In this document: positions 47,357-58,661 of the stretch, in pieces | Layout: each line of letters opens with the position of its first letter | How positions within the stretch are numbered: position 1 is the first letter of the stretch | Made by a program: the position numbers and the translations under genes | The notes under the pieces: generated by a model | The model's database searches: none | The model's input: the letters and a program-made list of their open reading frames with translations, nothing else | Told to the model about the DNA's origin: nothing | Origin: Arachnopeziza araneosa | Lineage: Eukaryota > Ascomycota > Leotiomycetes > Helotiales > Arachnopezizaceae | Length of the DNA stretch: 64,000 bases | Assembly (NCBI GenBank): GCA_003988855.1 | Contig: QYAI01000081.1 | Location: forward strand, 271,140 to 335,139 | Reading direction: 5' to 3'

Positions 47357-48437
47357 TTATTGTGGTAATTTCACTCCACCAGGCTTTATCTTATTCCAAT
47401 TCTTTTCAAACCCTAATTCAACATCTGGGATTGGACCCATAGGGGTGATGGCAAGCGGATTGATATCCGCATGGCTTTTCGTATACTAAATGAAATTAGC
47501 TGCTTCTCCTGGGAAAGAAATGAACATACATTTTCCTTGATATGTCGAAAGTCCGTCGTCTCTTTAAATCCCGGGACATTCCAGTACAGATGTTTCAACC
47601 ATTCGTTCAAGAGAGGATAGTCATGCCGGATTGTGCCAAGATTGCACTTGAAGTGCTGAACATATACTGTATCGAATCGTACGATTGTCGGGTATAGTCG
47701 CAAGTCAAGTTCTGTTAACTCTGAACCTAACACGTATGGCCCACCTGTCTTTCCTAGGTGCTCTTCGATACGATTCAACGCTTCAAAAACGACAATCACG
47801 TTCTTGTTATATGTTTCCTGATCTCTAGCGAATCCTACTTTGTAGACACCTGAATTCAAATCGGCCTGCATCCATTGACCAATTTCGTCGATTTGAGATC
47901 GCAATTTCTCGGGGTAGAGATCGATTTTCTTGTATTCATCTGGTAAAATTGAATTGAATCCAGTATTCCAGTTTCGCAATATCTCCAAGCTCTCATTGTT
48001 GACTAACTGATTTGACTTGATGTCCCAAACTACCGGAACTGTGTATCTTCCTCCGTAATCCTTCTTCTCCCTAAAATAAATTCCATGTAAGTATTCACTT
48101 CCGAAGAGTTTGTCTGCCGTTGATCCTTCATATGGATCGTATTCTGACGGAAATTTCCATCCTGGCCACCCCTTATCATCTCCTTTCGGATACGGTTTGA
48201 CAATTGAGATATCAATAAGCTTAGTTAATCCTTTGAGATGACGGATGAGATTCGCACGATGGGCAAAAGGACAGAAAAGGCCTATGAATTAAGTTAGTCA
48301 TTGGGCAGTCTTAAGCATTGATGTATGATGCTCCAACCGATGTACATATGATATCTATTCGGCTCTGCTGAAAATTGTCCATCTGCCTCTATCAGGCCAT
48401 GCCAAGCCCCGTCCTTGAATGTAGAGATGTTAGCCAT
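47357..48437 (-). CDS. Omega/xi-class glutathione transferase (glutathionyl-hydroquinone reductase, ECM4/GTO-like)
   Basis: The exons are 48437-48338, 48281-47530 and 47485-47357, giving 326 residues, the usual size. The N-terminal thioredoxin-like part contains GLFCPFAHRANLIRHL with the catalytic Cys37, then WPGWKFPS, YTVPVVWDIKSNQLVNNES, and a helical domain with GPYVLGSELTELDLRLYPTIVRFDTVYVQHFKCN and DYPLLNEWLKHLYWNVPGFKETTDF. The end (ENYTKSHADINPLAITPMGP) is characteristic of xi-class/ECM4 proteins. These enzymes reductively deglutathionylate quinones by Cys chemistry. The splice positions keep every conserved motif. The substrate is inferred from the family only. Confidence 0.95.
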
Positions 48438-49198
48438 TTCGAGTATAAGCTTGATCTTCGAGAATCAATGAGAAGCATCATGTGGTAGATCAAGTATCAT
48501 AAGGAGGGGTAGCTTGGGCACGGACGTTGAAAGCATCACACAGCCTTGTTTGGCGAGGCTGTTTATCATTAAAGCTTCCACTGCTTTATGACCAAGGTTT
48601 GTTATTTAGAGCCAAAAGTGAGAAGGCTTCTCAGATCTCTTGAATGCCACTCATCTCACTCCACCTCTCTTTAAATGGCTCTTTTCCAAGTTCTTTGCCA
48701 CTCTCTCGCCTAAATCTTTCGCTTAGCCCCTATTGGTAGTGATGTAAATCGAAAGACACTTTTCAGAGTCCTCAATGCAATCTCGTTCGGGTCAATGGAT
48801 AAATGTTATATCTAAAGGTAGATGCACTATGTTTAAGTAGAGGTGAATACAGAAGCCGGGTTTTCGCATCTGCCTCTGGAGGTGGCAGTCAACAATATTA
48901 TGACTAGTATCCACCGTCAAACTCACTAATCAATTTTACAAGTCATATTAACACAGATTCTAAGCAATAAAACTTTGACACTGTTCTCAAGAAATCTCGG
49001 CCACGGGCCCGAGATCGGTGGCACGTGACTTGAGACTGCTCATGCCGTTCTTAACCGAGGCATGAGCTCGAGGAAAGAGCGGCCTCCGCGGGTTAAAGAC
49101 AGCTCCCTAGAACAGAATTTCAAGCTCTGCATGTACTTTCGGGAGGCGCCCATTCTCCCTCGGAATCAGTATATCCTCTCCCAAAGCAATTGACGAAG
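48438..49198. promoter_or_regulatory. Divergent spacer, glutathione transferase/PrpD gene
   Basis: About 760 bases contain both promoters. The part next to 49199 is GC-richer, with a GGCACGTGA motif near 49020 (possible E-box-like site). No other gene is seen. Confidence 0.4.
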
Positions 49199-50944
49199 AT
49201 GCCGGTGATCAATCGCAGTGTACGGGCAGCGAGAAACCTACGATTGTCCTCGCTCCAATCACGAGCTCTTCGTGCCCCTCTCGCCCTGACTTGTCGTTTC
49301 CCCCAAACCTCACTACGAACATCTGCCCCAAAACAATTCTCAACAATGTCTCCCTTACAATCCGGCGCACCCCCGCCACCACAAGCACGAGAATATGATC
49401 CCGAGATTAAAGACATTGCAAGCTATGTCCACCATACTCCAATCACTTCTGACCTTGCTGTACTATCTCTATGGTTCTTCAGATGACCCCACTAACCGTG
49501 TAAAGTTTGATACGGCTCGATTTGTTTTCCTCGATACACTTGGATGTGGTCTAGAAGGTCTTCGCTTTAAGGAATGCACGAAATTGCTGGGTCCTATCGT
49601 CGAGGGAACAGTGGTTCCCAATGGTACGAAAGTTCCTGGTACACCATTTCAGCTCGATCCCGTCAACGGTGCTTTTAATATTGGTGCAATGATACGATGG
49701 CTGGACTACAATGATTGCTGGCTTGCTGCAGAATGGGGTCATCCTTCTGACAATTTGGGTGCTATCTTGGCTGTTGCCGACTGGATTTCTCGGACCAATC
49801 GTGCAGGTGGAAAGCTGGGCAACGGAAAGGTCATCACTATTAAGGAAGTTCTGGAGGCTATGATTAAGGCACACGAGATTCAAGGTTGCTTGGCACTTCT
49901 AAACTCATACAACAAAGTTGGATTGGACCATGTTGTACTGGTTAAGGTTGCCTCAGCTGCCGTTGTCTCCAAGCTCTTGGGACTTTCAGAAAAGCAGACT
50001 GCCGATGCCGTTTCACAAGCTTGGGTTGATGGACAGAGTTTGAGAACGTATAGACACTCGCCAAACACTATGTCGAGGAAGTCTTGGGCTGCTGGTGACG
50101 CTTGTCAACGCGCCGTGAACCTTGTTTTGAAGGTTATGAAGGGCGAACCTGGCGTTCCCACTGTTTTGTCTGCTCCAGTATGGGGATTTTACGATGTCTT
50201 ATTCAAAGGCAATAAGTTCCAGTTCCAGCGCCCTTATGGAAGTTATGTTATGGAGAATGTTCTTTTCAAGGTCTCTTATCCAGGTAAGTCCTTCTGTAGA
50301 TGAATTGGACTCTTGACTAACTTTGTGTAGCCGAATTCCACTCACAAACTGCCATTGAGGCATCGAAGCGCATCCACGCACAACTCAAAGAGCAAGGCAA
50401 ATCTGCAGCTGATATCAAGGAGATCACCTGCCGGACCCACGAGGCTTGTGTCCGTATCATTGACAAGCAGTTTAAACCCATGGACAATTTCGCAGACCGT
50501 GATCACTGTATTCAGTATATGTGCGCTGTTATGCTTGTGTATGGCCGCCTTGAGGCAACAGACTATACAGATGGCGGCGAAGCCGCTACATCTCCTTTGG
50601 TTGAATCTTTGCGCCAAAAGATTAAATGCGTCGAGGACCCACAATTTACTCTCGATTACCATAACGAAAACATGCGAACCATCCCCAATGCTCTTACAGT
50701 TACGCTGAATGATGGCACTATCCTGGAAGAGATTGTTGTTGAAGCTCCACTTGGACATAAGCTTCGCAGAGAAGAAGCCAAGCCAGAAATTCTAGCGAAG
50801 TATAAGAGACATCTTGGACCACATTTCAGTGAGCAGAAAGTTAAAGAGTTGGTTGATTTAGGCAATGATGCTAAGAAATTGGAGGCTATGGGTGTAGATG
50901 AGTATGTTGACTTGTATGTCAGCAAGGACAGCAAGTTTGTGTAA
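49199..50944 (+). CDS. 2-methylcitrate dehydratase (MmgE/PrpD family), mitochondrial
   Basis: The exons are 49199-49459, 49506-50283 and 50331-50944, giving 550 residues. The first 50 residues are Arg/Ser/Ala-rich (MPVINRSVRAARNLRLSSLQSRALRAP) and look like a mitochondrial presequence. The PrpD domain has FDTARFVFLDTLGCGLEGL, GAFNIGAMIRWLDYNDCWLAAEWGHPSDNLGAILAVADW, EVLEAMIKAHEIQGCLAL, AVSQAWVDGQSLRTYRHSPNTMSRKSWAAGDACQRAV and FHSQTAIEASKRIH. The family dehydrates 2-methylcitrate in the methylcitrate cycle that detoxifies propionyl-CoA. Specific substrate is inferred. Introns are 46-47 nt. The gene is intact. Confidence 0.94.
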
Positions 50945-51357
50945 ATGAAAAAGAAGAATTACATTTATAGGTTAAATGGTGTGTTAATGCTATAGAGCAT
51001 TGGTTGGTGTGTAAAGTGATAAATAAAAGATTTTACTTTCAAGCTCCCCTGAATCTTGGCCTGAATCCTCATACCCGTTCGAGTGTATTGGCACGGTACT
51101 TGAGTAAATCATCCAACAATGAGTCGGTAAGATTGTCTCTCAGGTGACACATCCCTGTATTGACCCCTCCAAGCTGGCGGCTTTAGTCTATCCATCAAAC
51201 ACGAAAAATGTAACCTCCCCTTCGTCCTGGGAGGACTTCTTTCTCCTCGGACGCCTACAGACTCTTTTGTTATGCTGTGACAACGAAAACACAATCTGTC
51301 CTGTCTTTCTCCCTCCGTCTTCCCACTGCCTCTACCCCTCGGTCCAGGTTCTACATC
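50945..51357. other. Spacer upstream of the lactone oxidase
   Basis: About 410 bases lie between two plus-strand genes. The open frame of the oxidase extends upstream to 51277, but the MDPAI start at 51358 fits the family better, so this stretch is probably leader and promoter. Confidence 0.4.
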
Positions 51358-52986
51358 ATGGACCCCGCCATCGTTGCTGCGGTCGAGGAGATTGCCCCTT
51401 CTGTTCCCTTTCATGCTATTCAAAACTACACCCAATCTACGTGGGCGCGCACTTTCCACTCGTCTCCAGAGCTCTACATCCAGCCGCAGTCGGTTGCTGA
51501 AGTCGAAAAGATCACGAATCTCGCACGCTGCTGTCGTCGGCGCATCGCCACCGTAGGATGTGGTCATTCGCCGTCAGACCTTATTTGCACATCTTCTTGG
51601 CTGGTGAACCTCGACAATTTCAACAAGATACTGTCAGTGGATAAGGAAAAATGTGTCGTGGTTATGCAGAGCGGAATACGGCTCTATCAGCTAGGAGAGG
51701 AGCTGGATAAGATTGGGCTTGCAATGCCAAATCTGGGGAGCATAAATCATCAAAGTATTGCGGGAGCAATCAGTACTGGAACGCATGGAAGTACACTCCG
51801 GCATGGCATTCTGTCATCCTCGATACTGGCGTTAAAAATCACACTCGCGAATGGAAAGACAGAGAGCTGTTCTCCAACAGAAAACCCAGAGCTATTTCGA
51901 GCGTCTCTGATATCCCTGGGCGCGCTTGGTATCATCGTGGAAATCACTTTCCAAGCTGTTCCAGCTTTTACGTTGGCTTGGAAACAAGTAATAGATACAG
52001 ATGTCAAGATGTTCAATGCCTGGGAGAAGGACCTTTGGACTCAGACTGAATTTGTTCGTGTCTGGTGGTACCCTTACACACGACGTGCAGTCATTTGGAC
52101 CGCAGAACAGACATCTCTTCCTGCAGAACCACCGCCCAAATCTTATTATGATGCTTGGCTTGGCTACCATGTCTACCACAACTTACTCTACATCGCTCAA
52201 TATGTTCCCCCCATCCTGCCATGGGTAGAGTGGTTCGTCTTCGGCATGCAATACGGTTTTCCAAACGGCTCTTTAACTGCTGCTGTCCAACCATCCCGCC
52301 AAGCTCTCCTCATGAATTGTCTTTACTCACAATTCGTCAACGAATGGGCAATCCCTCTCTCCAAAGGCCCCGAAGCCCTTCGCCGTCTCTCTTCCTGGCT
52401 CAACCACCTCCCGGAATCAGACCCCGATTACGTCCCTCACAACATCCCATTTTCAGCTAAAGGTCTCTGGGTGCATGCTCCTATTGAGGTCCGAGTAACA
52501 GATACTTCGACTTCAACAACTCCAAGGCCGTATTTAGATCCCACGTGCATGAAAGAGCCGACATTATATCTCAATGCTACCCTGTACAGGCCTTATGATA
52601 TGGATCCTCCTTGCCGAGAGCGCTATTATCAGGGATTTGAGTATCTAATGCGCGAGCTAGGTGGCCGGCCACATTGGGCAAAGAACTTCAACTCATCGAC
52701 AAGTGAGATGGACCAGTTGTATGGGGAGAGATTGGAGGAGTGGAGGGAAATTAGGAACCAGCATGATCCTGAAGGGATGTTTGTTGGAGATTGGCATAGA
52801 CGTTTTATAATGGGAGGAGGGAAGAGCCTGCAGCTTGAGGAAAAAGAGGTACAGCGAATTAAATTCTCGAAAGGTGGTGTAATGGTTATTGGGGAAATAG
52901 AAGAGCGAGACGAAGGCTTGAGTGCGAGTGGAAGTGAGGATAGTTTTGACCATCTGAGGGAATCTGACGTTACTATCACTAGCTAG
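51358..52986 (+). CDS. ALO1: D-arabinono-1,4-lactone oxidase
   Basis: The enzyme oxidises D-arabinono-1,4-lactone to D-erythroascorbate, a fungal ascorbate analogue, with FAD. It is a single exon of 542 residues. The FAD-binding PCMH domain contains GCGHSPSDLICTSSWLVNLDNFNKIL (with the GHSPSD FAD-contact segment), LGSINHQSIAGAISTGTHGS and SLGALGIIVEITFQ. The C-terminal ALO domain has EWAIPLSKGPEALRRL, PHNIPFSAKGLWVHAPIEVRV, YYQGFEYLMRELGGRPHWAKNF and HDPEGMFVGDWHRRFI. Length and order match known ALO1 enzymes. The upstream in-frame Met at 51277 would add 27 residues; the internal start is preferred. A Ser/Asp-rich extension follows the catalytic end. Confidence 0.95.
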   Translation: MDPAIVAAVEEIAPSVPFHAIQNYTQSTWARTFHSSPELYIQPQSVAEVEKITNLARCCRRRIATVGCGHSPSDLICTSSWLVNLDNFNKILSVDKEKCVVVMQSGIRLYQLGEELDKIGLAMPNLGSINHQSIAGAISTGTHGSTLRHGILSSSILALKITLANGKTESCSPTENPELFRASLISLGALGIIVEITFQAVPAFTLAWKQVIDTDVKMFNAWEKDLWTQTEFVRVWWYPYTRRAVIWTAEQTSLPAEPPPKSYYDAWLGYHVYHNLLYIAQYVPPILPWVEWFVFGMQYGFPNGSLTAAVQPSRQALLMNCLYSQFVNEWAIPLSKGPEALRRLSSWLNHLPESDPDYVPHNIPFSAKGLWVHAPIEVRVTDTSTSTTPRPYLDPTCMKEPTLYLNATLYRPYDMDPPCRERYYQGFEYLMRELGGRPHWAKNFNSSTSEMDQLYGERLEEWREIRNQHDPEGMFVGDWHRRFIMGGGKSLQLEEKEVQRIKFSKGGVMVIGEIEERDEGLSASGSEDSFDHLRESDVTITS

Positions 52987-53811
52987 CACTTTAAGTTGAT
53001 AGAACTAGTTCTACTCGCACGGAGTTTGAGCAATAGAAACCCATACCTCTCAGTCACCCAAACATATCGGTTTACCGTTCTGTGTTTATGTTTAGCAGGA
53101 GTCTCCCGCTATTATCAACTAAAAATATACCGAAGCTATGCTCAGCTTCTGAGGGACTAGAATGAAGATAGCACCAAAGGGCTTAATCTAGGATTAACGA
53201 CTACTGAGCTTAAGAAAATCAAGCATCTTACTACTCTCTTACATCGTCATTTCCGCAGGTATCCTATTGAACGAAAAGATACAGACAACAGTGAACAGAA
53301 TGAGGGGTGAATGCTCAAAATGACGTGCCCAGATAGCGGACAAGTAGCCAACGAATGGTTCAAGAACGCCCCATTTGGAAGCTATTCTGCTGAAGAAGGG
53401 TCTGGGAATCTTCGGTCTATGCTTGGATATATTTAGAGCTTGGAATCGAAGCTTGAGGAAGTAAGAGAAGGGGTGGGAGATAATTGGATGGTCGAGGATG
53501 GGGAAGAGATAGTATTCGGAATACTATACTTGCTCAAATAGGACGCGATGATGTGATTAAGACCACAGAAGATGGTATGGCTAGATTATATCTAAACCGG
53601 TATTGATTCCATGTGCCGGTCGGACTTCCATCCCCATCTCGTTCAACGATTCTTTCTCTCAACACGACCGGCTTGCCAAGTCAAGTCTCTATTCCTGCGC
53701 TGAAACGCTTCTCCTCACCCAAGAATTAGGTGGGCTCGGTCATAACTTGACTCGATATCTAACCTATTTGAGGCCTTGATGATTGATGTCGATACATTAT
53801 AGCAAGCGGCG
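52987..53811. other. Convergent spacer, possibly with a decayed fragment
   Basis: About 825 bases lie between the ALO1 gene and the small minus-strand gene. Around 53150-53420, codon-like stretches (for example reading LKKIKHLTTLLHRHF and then AKSPFGSYSAEEG-like text) are broken by stops; it could be a decayed gene or repeat, but I cannot identify it. Confidence 0.35.
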
Positions 53812-54198
53812 TCAGCCAGGTCGTTTCCTCTCCTGTCCTTGTCTACTCTCTTCTCTCGTAGCTCCCGCGGTTCTCATCTCAATCTGTCTAATCTTCCTCT
53901 CTATGTCCATTTTCTTCGCAATAAGCGGAGCTCTTTGTTCTTCCAGTACTTTAATAATCTCTGCGGGAGTAGCTTCGCGTTGTTGTTGGACCTCCTGGTC
54001 CATTGTTAGCATAGAGCTTAATTTGACCGACAGAAATAGATTGCCTGGCGAAAGGAGGAAGAGAAGTAGAAATACCTTCTTGTAGTCTCTCTGGATCTTT
54101 AGTCCAGCGCCATACCATGCTCCCATAACTGTGACAGCAGATATAGCTACTGTCCAAACTATCCGTCTGACCTTCATCTGCTGTGGAGAGACGGACAT
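53812..54198 (-). CDS. Small membrane-anchored coiled-coil protein (mitochondrial-type)
   Basis: The exons are 54198-54076 and 53994-53812, giving 101 residues. The N-terminus has one hydrophobic segment (RRIVWTVAISAVTVMGAWYGAGL, about 11-33) after a short polar start, then a charged helix (EIIKVLEEQRAPLIAKKMDIERKIRQIEMR) probably forming a coiled coil. The pattern resembles small inner-membrane proteins of mitochondria. The 81-nt intron is a multiple of three with no in-frame stop, so the unspliced transcript could also be read. Splicing was chosen because it gives RDYKKEVQQQREATPAEI. The function is unknown. Confidence 0.7.
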   Translation of the reverse strand: MSVSPQQMKVRRIVWTVAISAVTVMGAWYGAGLKIQRDYKKVFLLLFLLSPGNLFLSVKLSSMLTMDQEVQQQREATPAEIIKVLEEQRAPLIAKKMDIERKIRQIEMRTAGATREESRQGQERKRPG

Positions 54199-54363
54199 GG
54201 CGCGGAATTTTTAGGCGGTTAGCTTTCTCTGGATACTTGATGTAGAGTTGAAATCAATTGACGCATATAGCATCACATCAAACGCCGTCGTTGCTATCGT
54301 CTCTCGAAAAGATGAGGATTGCTGTTGTGAAGTTTGACTTCACGATGGACCTAACCACCCCTG

Positions 54364-54666
54364 TCACGCCCAAAATTGACGCCAGGCCTGCTGCGACGAA
54401 TTCTTCCGCAGCCTCCTCCTCTCAACTCTCTTTCTTCTCACTTCGTCATGCTCGCTATCACACACAGGGAAATATCTCCAATCGAGCAACTCTAGGGACT
54501 CAGTATCCGCCTTATCCGCACTCGAATCAGACGGCATTGAACCCCAGGATGTGCGTCGGACCGAGTCTGAAGATGATTGGTGTGCACCAGCAACTCCAGT
54601 GGACAAGGCTGTGGAAGCGATCTGAGATGTCGATGTCATGAATAATCGCACTGCAGAATCGCCCAT
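54364..54666 (-). CDS. Hypothetical 100-residue protein
   Basis: A single minus-strand frame of 100 codons (MGDSAVRLFMTSTSQIAS...QFWA). It is Ser-rich, with a basic Arg-rich C-terminal part (VRRKRVERRRLRKNSSQQ). No domain, signal or membrane segment is evident. It lies 165 bases upstream of the small membrane-protein gene and 250 bases before the phosphatase gene, so it sits between real genes and may be genuine. Coding status is uncertain. Confidence 0.35.
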   Translation of the reverse strand: MGDSAVRLFMTSTSQIASTALSTGVAGAHQSSSDSVRRTSWGSMPSDSSADKADTESLELLDWRYFPVCDSEHDEVRRKRVERRRLRKNSSQQAWRQFWA

Positions 54667-54915
54667 TATTCCTTGCGTGTTTGACGCTCGAGATTGTCGA
54701 AACTCGTTTCGAGGTTTGAGAGGGATGTTAAGCAGAGGCTAAGTTGATCTTGTGGTTCCCGCATTCCCAAAAGGCCCGGTGCTAAAGGCGCGTGGCGGGG
54801 TAGGTGTTATGTCACCCCTCGATTCTGGCAAGCTGACATACTCCCCTACAGAGTTCTGAATACAAAAGTCTTCGCGGAATCATTTCTCAGTCTGAGACCG
54901 TTACAGCTTCCAGAT

Positions 54916-55794
54916 ATGACCACGCCACGGACATTCATCGTCCGCCACGGTGAGACTGAATGGTCACTAAATGGCCGTCATACTGGAACGAGCGATATCC
55001 CATTGACAGCCAACGGCGAAAAGCGAATTATCGCAACAGGGCGAGCATTAGTGGGAGATGACAGATTGATTGTCCCGAAGAATCTAGCACACATGTACGT
55101 CTTCCAGCATATCGAATATACGACCATCATTCTAATATCCCCAGATACGTTTCTCCCCGAAAACGTGCACAGAAAACACTAGAACTCCTCTATCTTGGCT
55201 GCAGAGCCAAACTTCCCTGGCAAGAAGAGAGATCTCACCCCGACTCGGATATCCGCACCGAAGCAAACGTGCAAATCACCGACGACATCCGGGAATGGGA
55301 TTATGGTGACTACGAGGGGATCACAAGTGTAGAAATCCGCGAATTGAGAAAGAAAGAAGGAATTCCGAATGGCAGTTGGGATATCTGGCGAGATGGATGT
55401 CCAGGAGGAGAGTATGTTCCATTTCCAATCTCTAAAATAACGTATCCTTTAACAAGTGTCTAGGAGCCCCGAGCAAGTCACCGAACGAATTGATCGTCTA
55501 ATCAAGGATATCCGAGCAAAGTACCACGCACCAGTAATAGGCAAGCCAAAAGGAGAAGCCAAACCAGGAGATGTTTTACTTGTAGCACACGGTCATATCT
55601 TACGAGCTTTTGCAATGAGATGGGCGGGCAAGACACTGGCGGATGGACCAACATTTCTCCTTGAAGCAGGTGGTGTAGGGACGTTGAGCTATGAACATCA
55701 TAATCTAGCTGAGCCAGCGATTCTTCTCGGTGGAGGCTTTATGGTTGATGTTGCTGAGACTTCGGAGGAGTTGGGGAAGAAAGAGACGAAATAG
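54916..55794 (+). CDS. SHB17: Histidine phosphatase, sedoheptulose-1,7-bisphosphatase (SHB17-like)
   Basis: The exons are 54916-55094, 55145-55411 and 55464-55794, giving 258 residues, near yeast Shb17 (271). The histidine phosphatase motif FIVRHGETEWSLNGRHTGTSDIPLTANGEKR (catalytic His) starts at residue 8. IYVSPRKRAQKTLELL, IREWDYGDYEGITSVEIRE, DGCPGGESPEQVTERIDRLI and VLLVAHGHILRAFAMRW (second His) follow. Shb17 dephosphorylates sedoheptulose-1,7-bisphosphate, feeding ribose synthesis without oxidation. The family resemblance is strong; other sugar-phosphate substrates are possible. Both introns are 50-52 nt. Confidence 0.9.
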
Positions 55795-56105
55795 ATGAGA
55801 GGACGGCGTGGTAATGTATATAGGAAACTTCTAGGTGCGCGTAATCTTGGGAACTTTGGCGAGACTTCTTCCAGATGAGACGTGATGTGCCAGCTTCGCC
55901 TCTCTTCTCACAATTCAAGTCTTTATCTGGTAGTCGACTGTCAAGGTTTTCATGTACGTCTCAGATTTCATTTCTGACTATCAACTCCTTGAGAACCAAA
56001 TTTGTTTGAGAGACATGGGAATCATATTCTATTACTTCGTTTCAATCCGATAATACATCGACACATGTACGCGTATAGATCCTACACCTATCTACCATTC
56101 ATTAT
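55795..56105. other. Convergent spacer
   Basis: About 310 bases lie between the convergent phosphatase gene and the GPI-anchored phosphoesterase gene. Nothing beyond 3' regions is seen. Confidence 0.4.
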
Positions 56106-57652
56106 CTAAACCAACGCCGCAGCAAGGCCAACAAAACCTGCCAAGATAGCCATGCCATCCTTATTTATGTTCAGCGATGCGCTAGAGGAGGAAGAGGCCG
56201 TGCTTCCAGTGGCGCTGCTAGAGGCGGTCTTGGAGGCCGATGCCGATGCCGAGGTCGTGGCTGATGGGATGGTGAAAGAGCCGCCGACGTCAATGCCGCT
56301 GCCTGCGTCGTAGGGGTAGGGGGTCTATAAAGGTTAGTATATAGTGTCTTTTTCGTTTGGGTAGGGGGGGAGAAGCTTACGGTGTAGTTAAATGTACCGT
56401 TGGATTTTCCCCAGGTGCTGACGACGGAGCCGAGAATACTACCAGCGGCGCACTTTGCGCTGGTGTCTGGGACAGGCCAAGTGGGGATCCATTTAGAATC
56501 AGAAAGTGGACCTGGGTAGGAAGCGTTGAAATAGAGGTTTGTAGTATTGACGATTGCATTAGTGTAGCCCGTTTTGTTGGCTACAAGTTCGAAGACGTTG
56601 GCATTGCAATCCCAACGTCCCAAGGACGGAAGACCCCAATTTAAAGAAACAGTGGAGATGGTGCTGTAGTGGTTGTAGAATGTATTGTCCTTGGTGCCTT
56701 TGAGCGCGGATGGAATGGCACCACCTAGTAGGATGGTGTAGACGGAGTTATGCTCGGTATAGGTCTCGTCTTCATCGAACGTCAGGATGATGAGAGTGTT
56801 GTTCATAAAGTAGGTATTATTCAACAACGGCTGAAGGAAGGTTCGAGCCCATGAAGCAGCAAAGGTGATGGTGGTGTCGTGGCCATCGTTGGTCATATTC
56901 GGGGTGATAAATGACCACTGGGGCAAGGTTTGAGCAGCCAAATCCGCATTGAATGAAGTGAAATTCTTGATGAGACTGAGACGGGTAGCATTGCTGGTAA
57001 CAGACTCATAGAGGATAAGAGGGTCGTGCTTTCGAACGTAATCATTTGAGAAATTTTGTTGGTTGGAGAAGTTGAACCCTTGGAAACCAGCATATGGCAG
57101 ACCTTCTTGATACTCCCCCCAAGAGATGCCTTTGGTATCTAAGAGATCAACCACGGTTGAAACGTTGGCGGCAACTTGGAGAAAGTCGTCATTGTCAATG
57201 CCGAAGGTATCACCACCAACCACGGCAGCATAGTTCCTAAGATCTCAATCAGCTCCGGATATACATGTGATAGTGGAGGAACTCACGGCTCTGACGGATG
57301 TGTGACAGCAAAATAGTTAGTAAGAGTGATTCCTTGACTTGCCAAAAATTGTATGTTTGGATCTGCAGCAGCCTTGTCATAGTCCTGGTGAACGAATTAG
57401 CTCTTGGAGCGGATAATAGGAATGAATTGGTCGACGTACCGTATTCTCCAACCATATCTGGATGATACGATCAAATCCCACTCCCTTGACGCCAGACACC
57501 GGGGAAAGAACAGATTGTGTAGCCTCGGAAGCGACAATCTGAGTGATGGTAGGCTCAATGGTTGAGAATGGAATTCTGGAAGCATAGCTCGTGGCAGCTG
57601 AAGCAAGCTTCACGCTACTGAGGGCGAGTGCCAAAAGGGTAGAGGAATGCAT
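56106..57652 (-). CDS. Secreted GPI-anchored acid phosphatase/phosphoesterase
   Basis: Minus-strand exons are about 57652-57440, 57385-57283, 57242-56379 and 56323-56106, giving roughly 465 residues. A signal peptide (MHSSTLLALALSSVKLASA) precedes a phosphoesterase-type domain (PF04185 by recall): FDRIIQIWLENTDYDKAAADPNIQFLASQG, TNYFAVTHPSEPNYAAVVGGDTFGI, PQWSFITPNMTNDGHDTT, TLIILTFDEDETYTEHNSVYTILLGGAIP, and NHYSTISTVSLNWGLPSLGRWD. The family includes fungal acid phosphatases and phospholipase C-like enzymes. A Ser/Thr/Ala-rich stalk and a hydrophobic C-terminus (GMAILAGFVGLAAALV) indicate a GPI anchor. The last intron (55 nt) can be read through into a different, Pro/Arg-rich tail lacking the anchor signal. 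Many N-glycosylation sites are present. Confidence 0.9.
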
Positions 57653-58661
57653 AGCGGACGACCTGATAGTCAATTGACTCTGTAAACAAGAAGAATCGTC
57701 GGAATGCACCACCGTGGACCAAGTCAGAGGGGGAGGGGACTTGGCGATAGGCTTTATAGCTCGGAGCCGACTAGCAGAATGCGAATTCCACTACTGTACT
57801 GTATTCCCAAAGACCGTCGAGGAGAAGGCGTGATGCTGGCTTAACAATTCGAGGTTGCTGAGTGGCCACACGGGTTGTGAGAAGAAACATTGCACTGGAG
57901 CACGAAGCTATCCCAACTTTTCTACCTCTACCACTGGGCCAGTGGGACAAGGCGCAAATCACGAGGAGCCTGGTCCAACAGACGCCACGGAAGGGGGTCT
58001 CACATCCTGGGAGGGTTTTTAGCCAGCAGTTGGGCACCGTGACGAGCAAACAAGGCCGGACGCTGCGACGACGGCATGAAAGCGGAAGGCGACAACAAGA
58101 CGGTGCAGATGCAGGATCCAGGACCGATCTCCACGTTCTAGAAATTCGATCGAAGATTCGATGGCGCCGCACCACCGTGGCTGTGAGGCGCACGGCTGGG
58201 GGCTGAGGCGCTGCTAATACGCTGCTGCTGATTGGTGCACACACCCAGCCTACCGAGGAGGCAGGAGGGGTCCCTGTCTCCCTTGGCAGCTTCCCCTCTT
58301 GACAGCTGCAATTACCCACCGCTGTCCAATCCCACCAGGCACAGAGCGAATTGTCTGCCTGCTCCCAGAGCTGTCGTTACCAATGACTTCCGCACATGTC
58401 GCCTGCTCTCTTCTTCCCCTGCTCTCTTCTTCCCCTGCTCTCTTCTTCTCCTGCTTACACAGATGCCGATCTCTGAGAGAGAAAAAGGTCTTGAGAACTA
58501 TCTTATCAGATGCGATTTCCCTACCTGCAGCACTGCTCGCAGATAAATTTTTGGCTTCGTCTGGCTGGGCCTGCCTCGACGTCAAGCTATATCAAATGGC
58601 GTCTCTCCTTGTCAATTGATTCTGGAATCCTTCAGCTGGACTTTGTTGATGTTGATCAAAG
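57653..58661. promoter_or_regulatory. Divergent spacer, phosphoesterase/multicopper oxidase genes
   Basis: One kb between divergent genes. It is GC-richer than average, with long but featureless frames on both strands (57771-58319 minus, 57862-58206 plus), probably a composition effect. A 16-base tandem repeat sits at about 58402-58452. Confidence 0.45.
58402..58452. repeat. Tandem repeat of a 16-base pyrimidine-rich unit (three copies)
   Basis: Three near-identical copies of CCTGCTCTCTTCTTCC lie about 210 bases upstream of the multicopper oxidase start, within a pyrimidine-rich leader. Confidence 0.75.

Noticed and set aside
53150..53420. Possible transposon remnant downstream of ALO1
   Set aside because: Only broken codon-like stretches; no terminal repeats or recognisable transposase, so not called.
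57771..58319. 182-codon minus-strand frame and opposing plus-strand frames
   Set aside because: GC-rich spacer in which several frames are open at once; no protein features.
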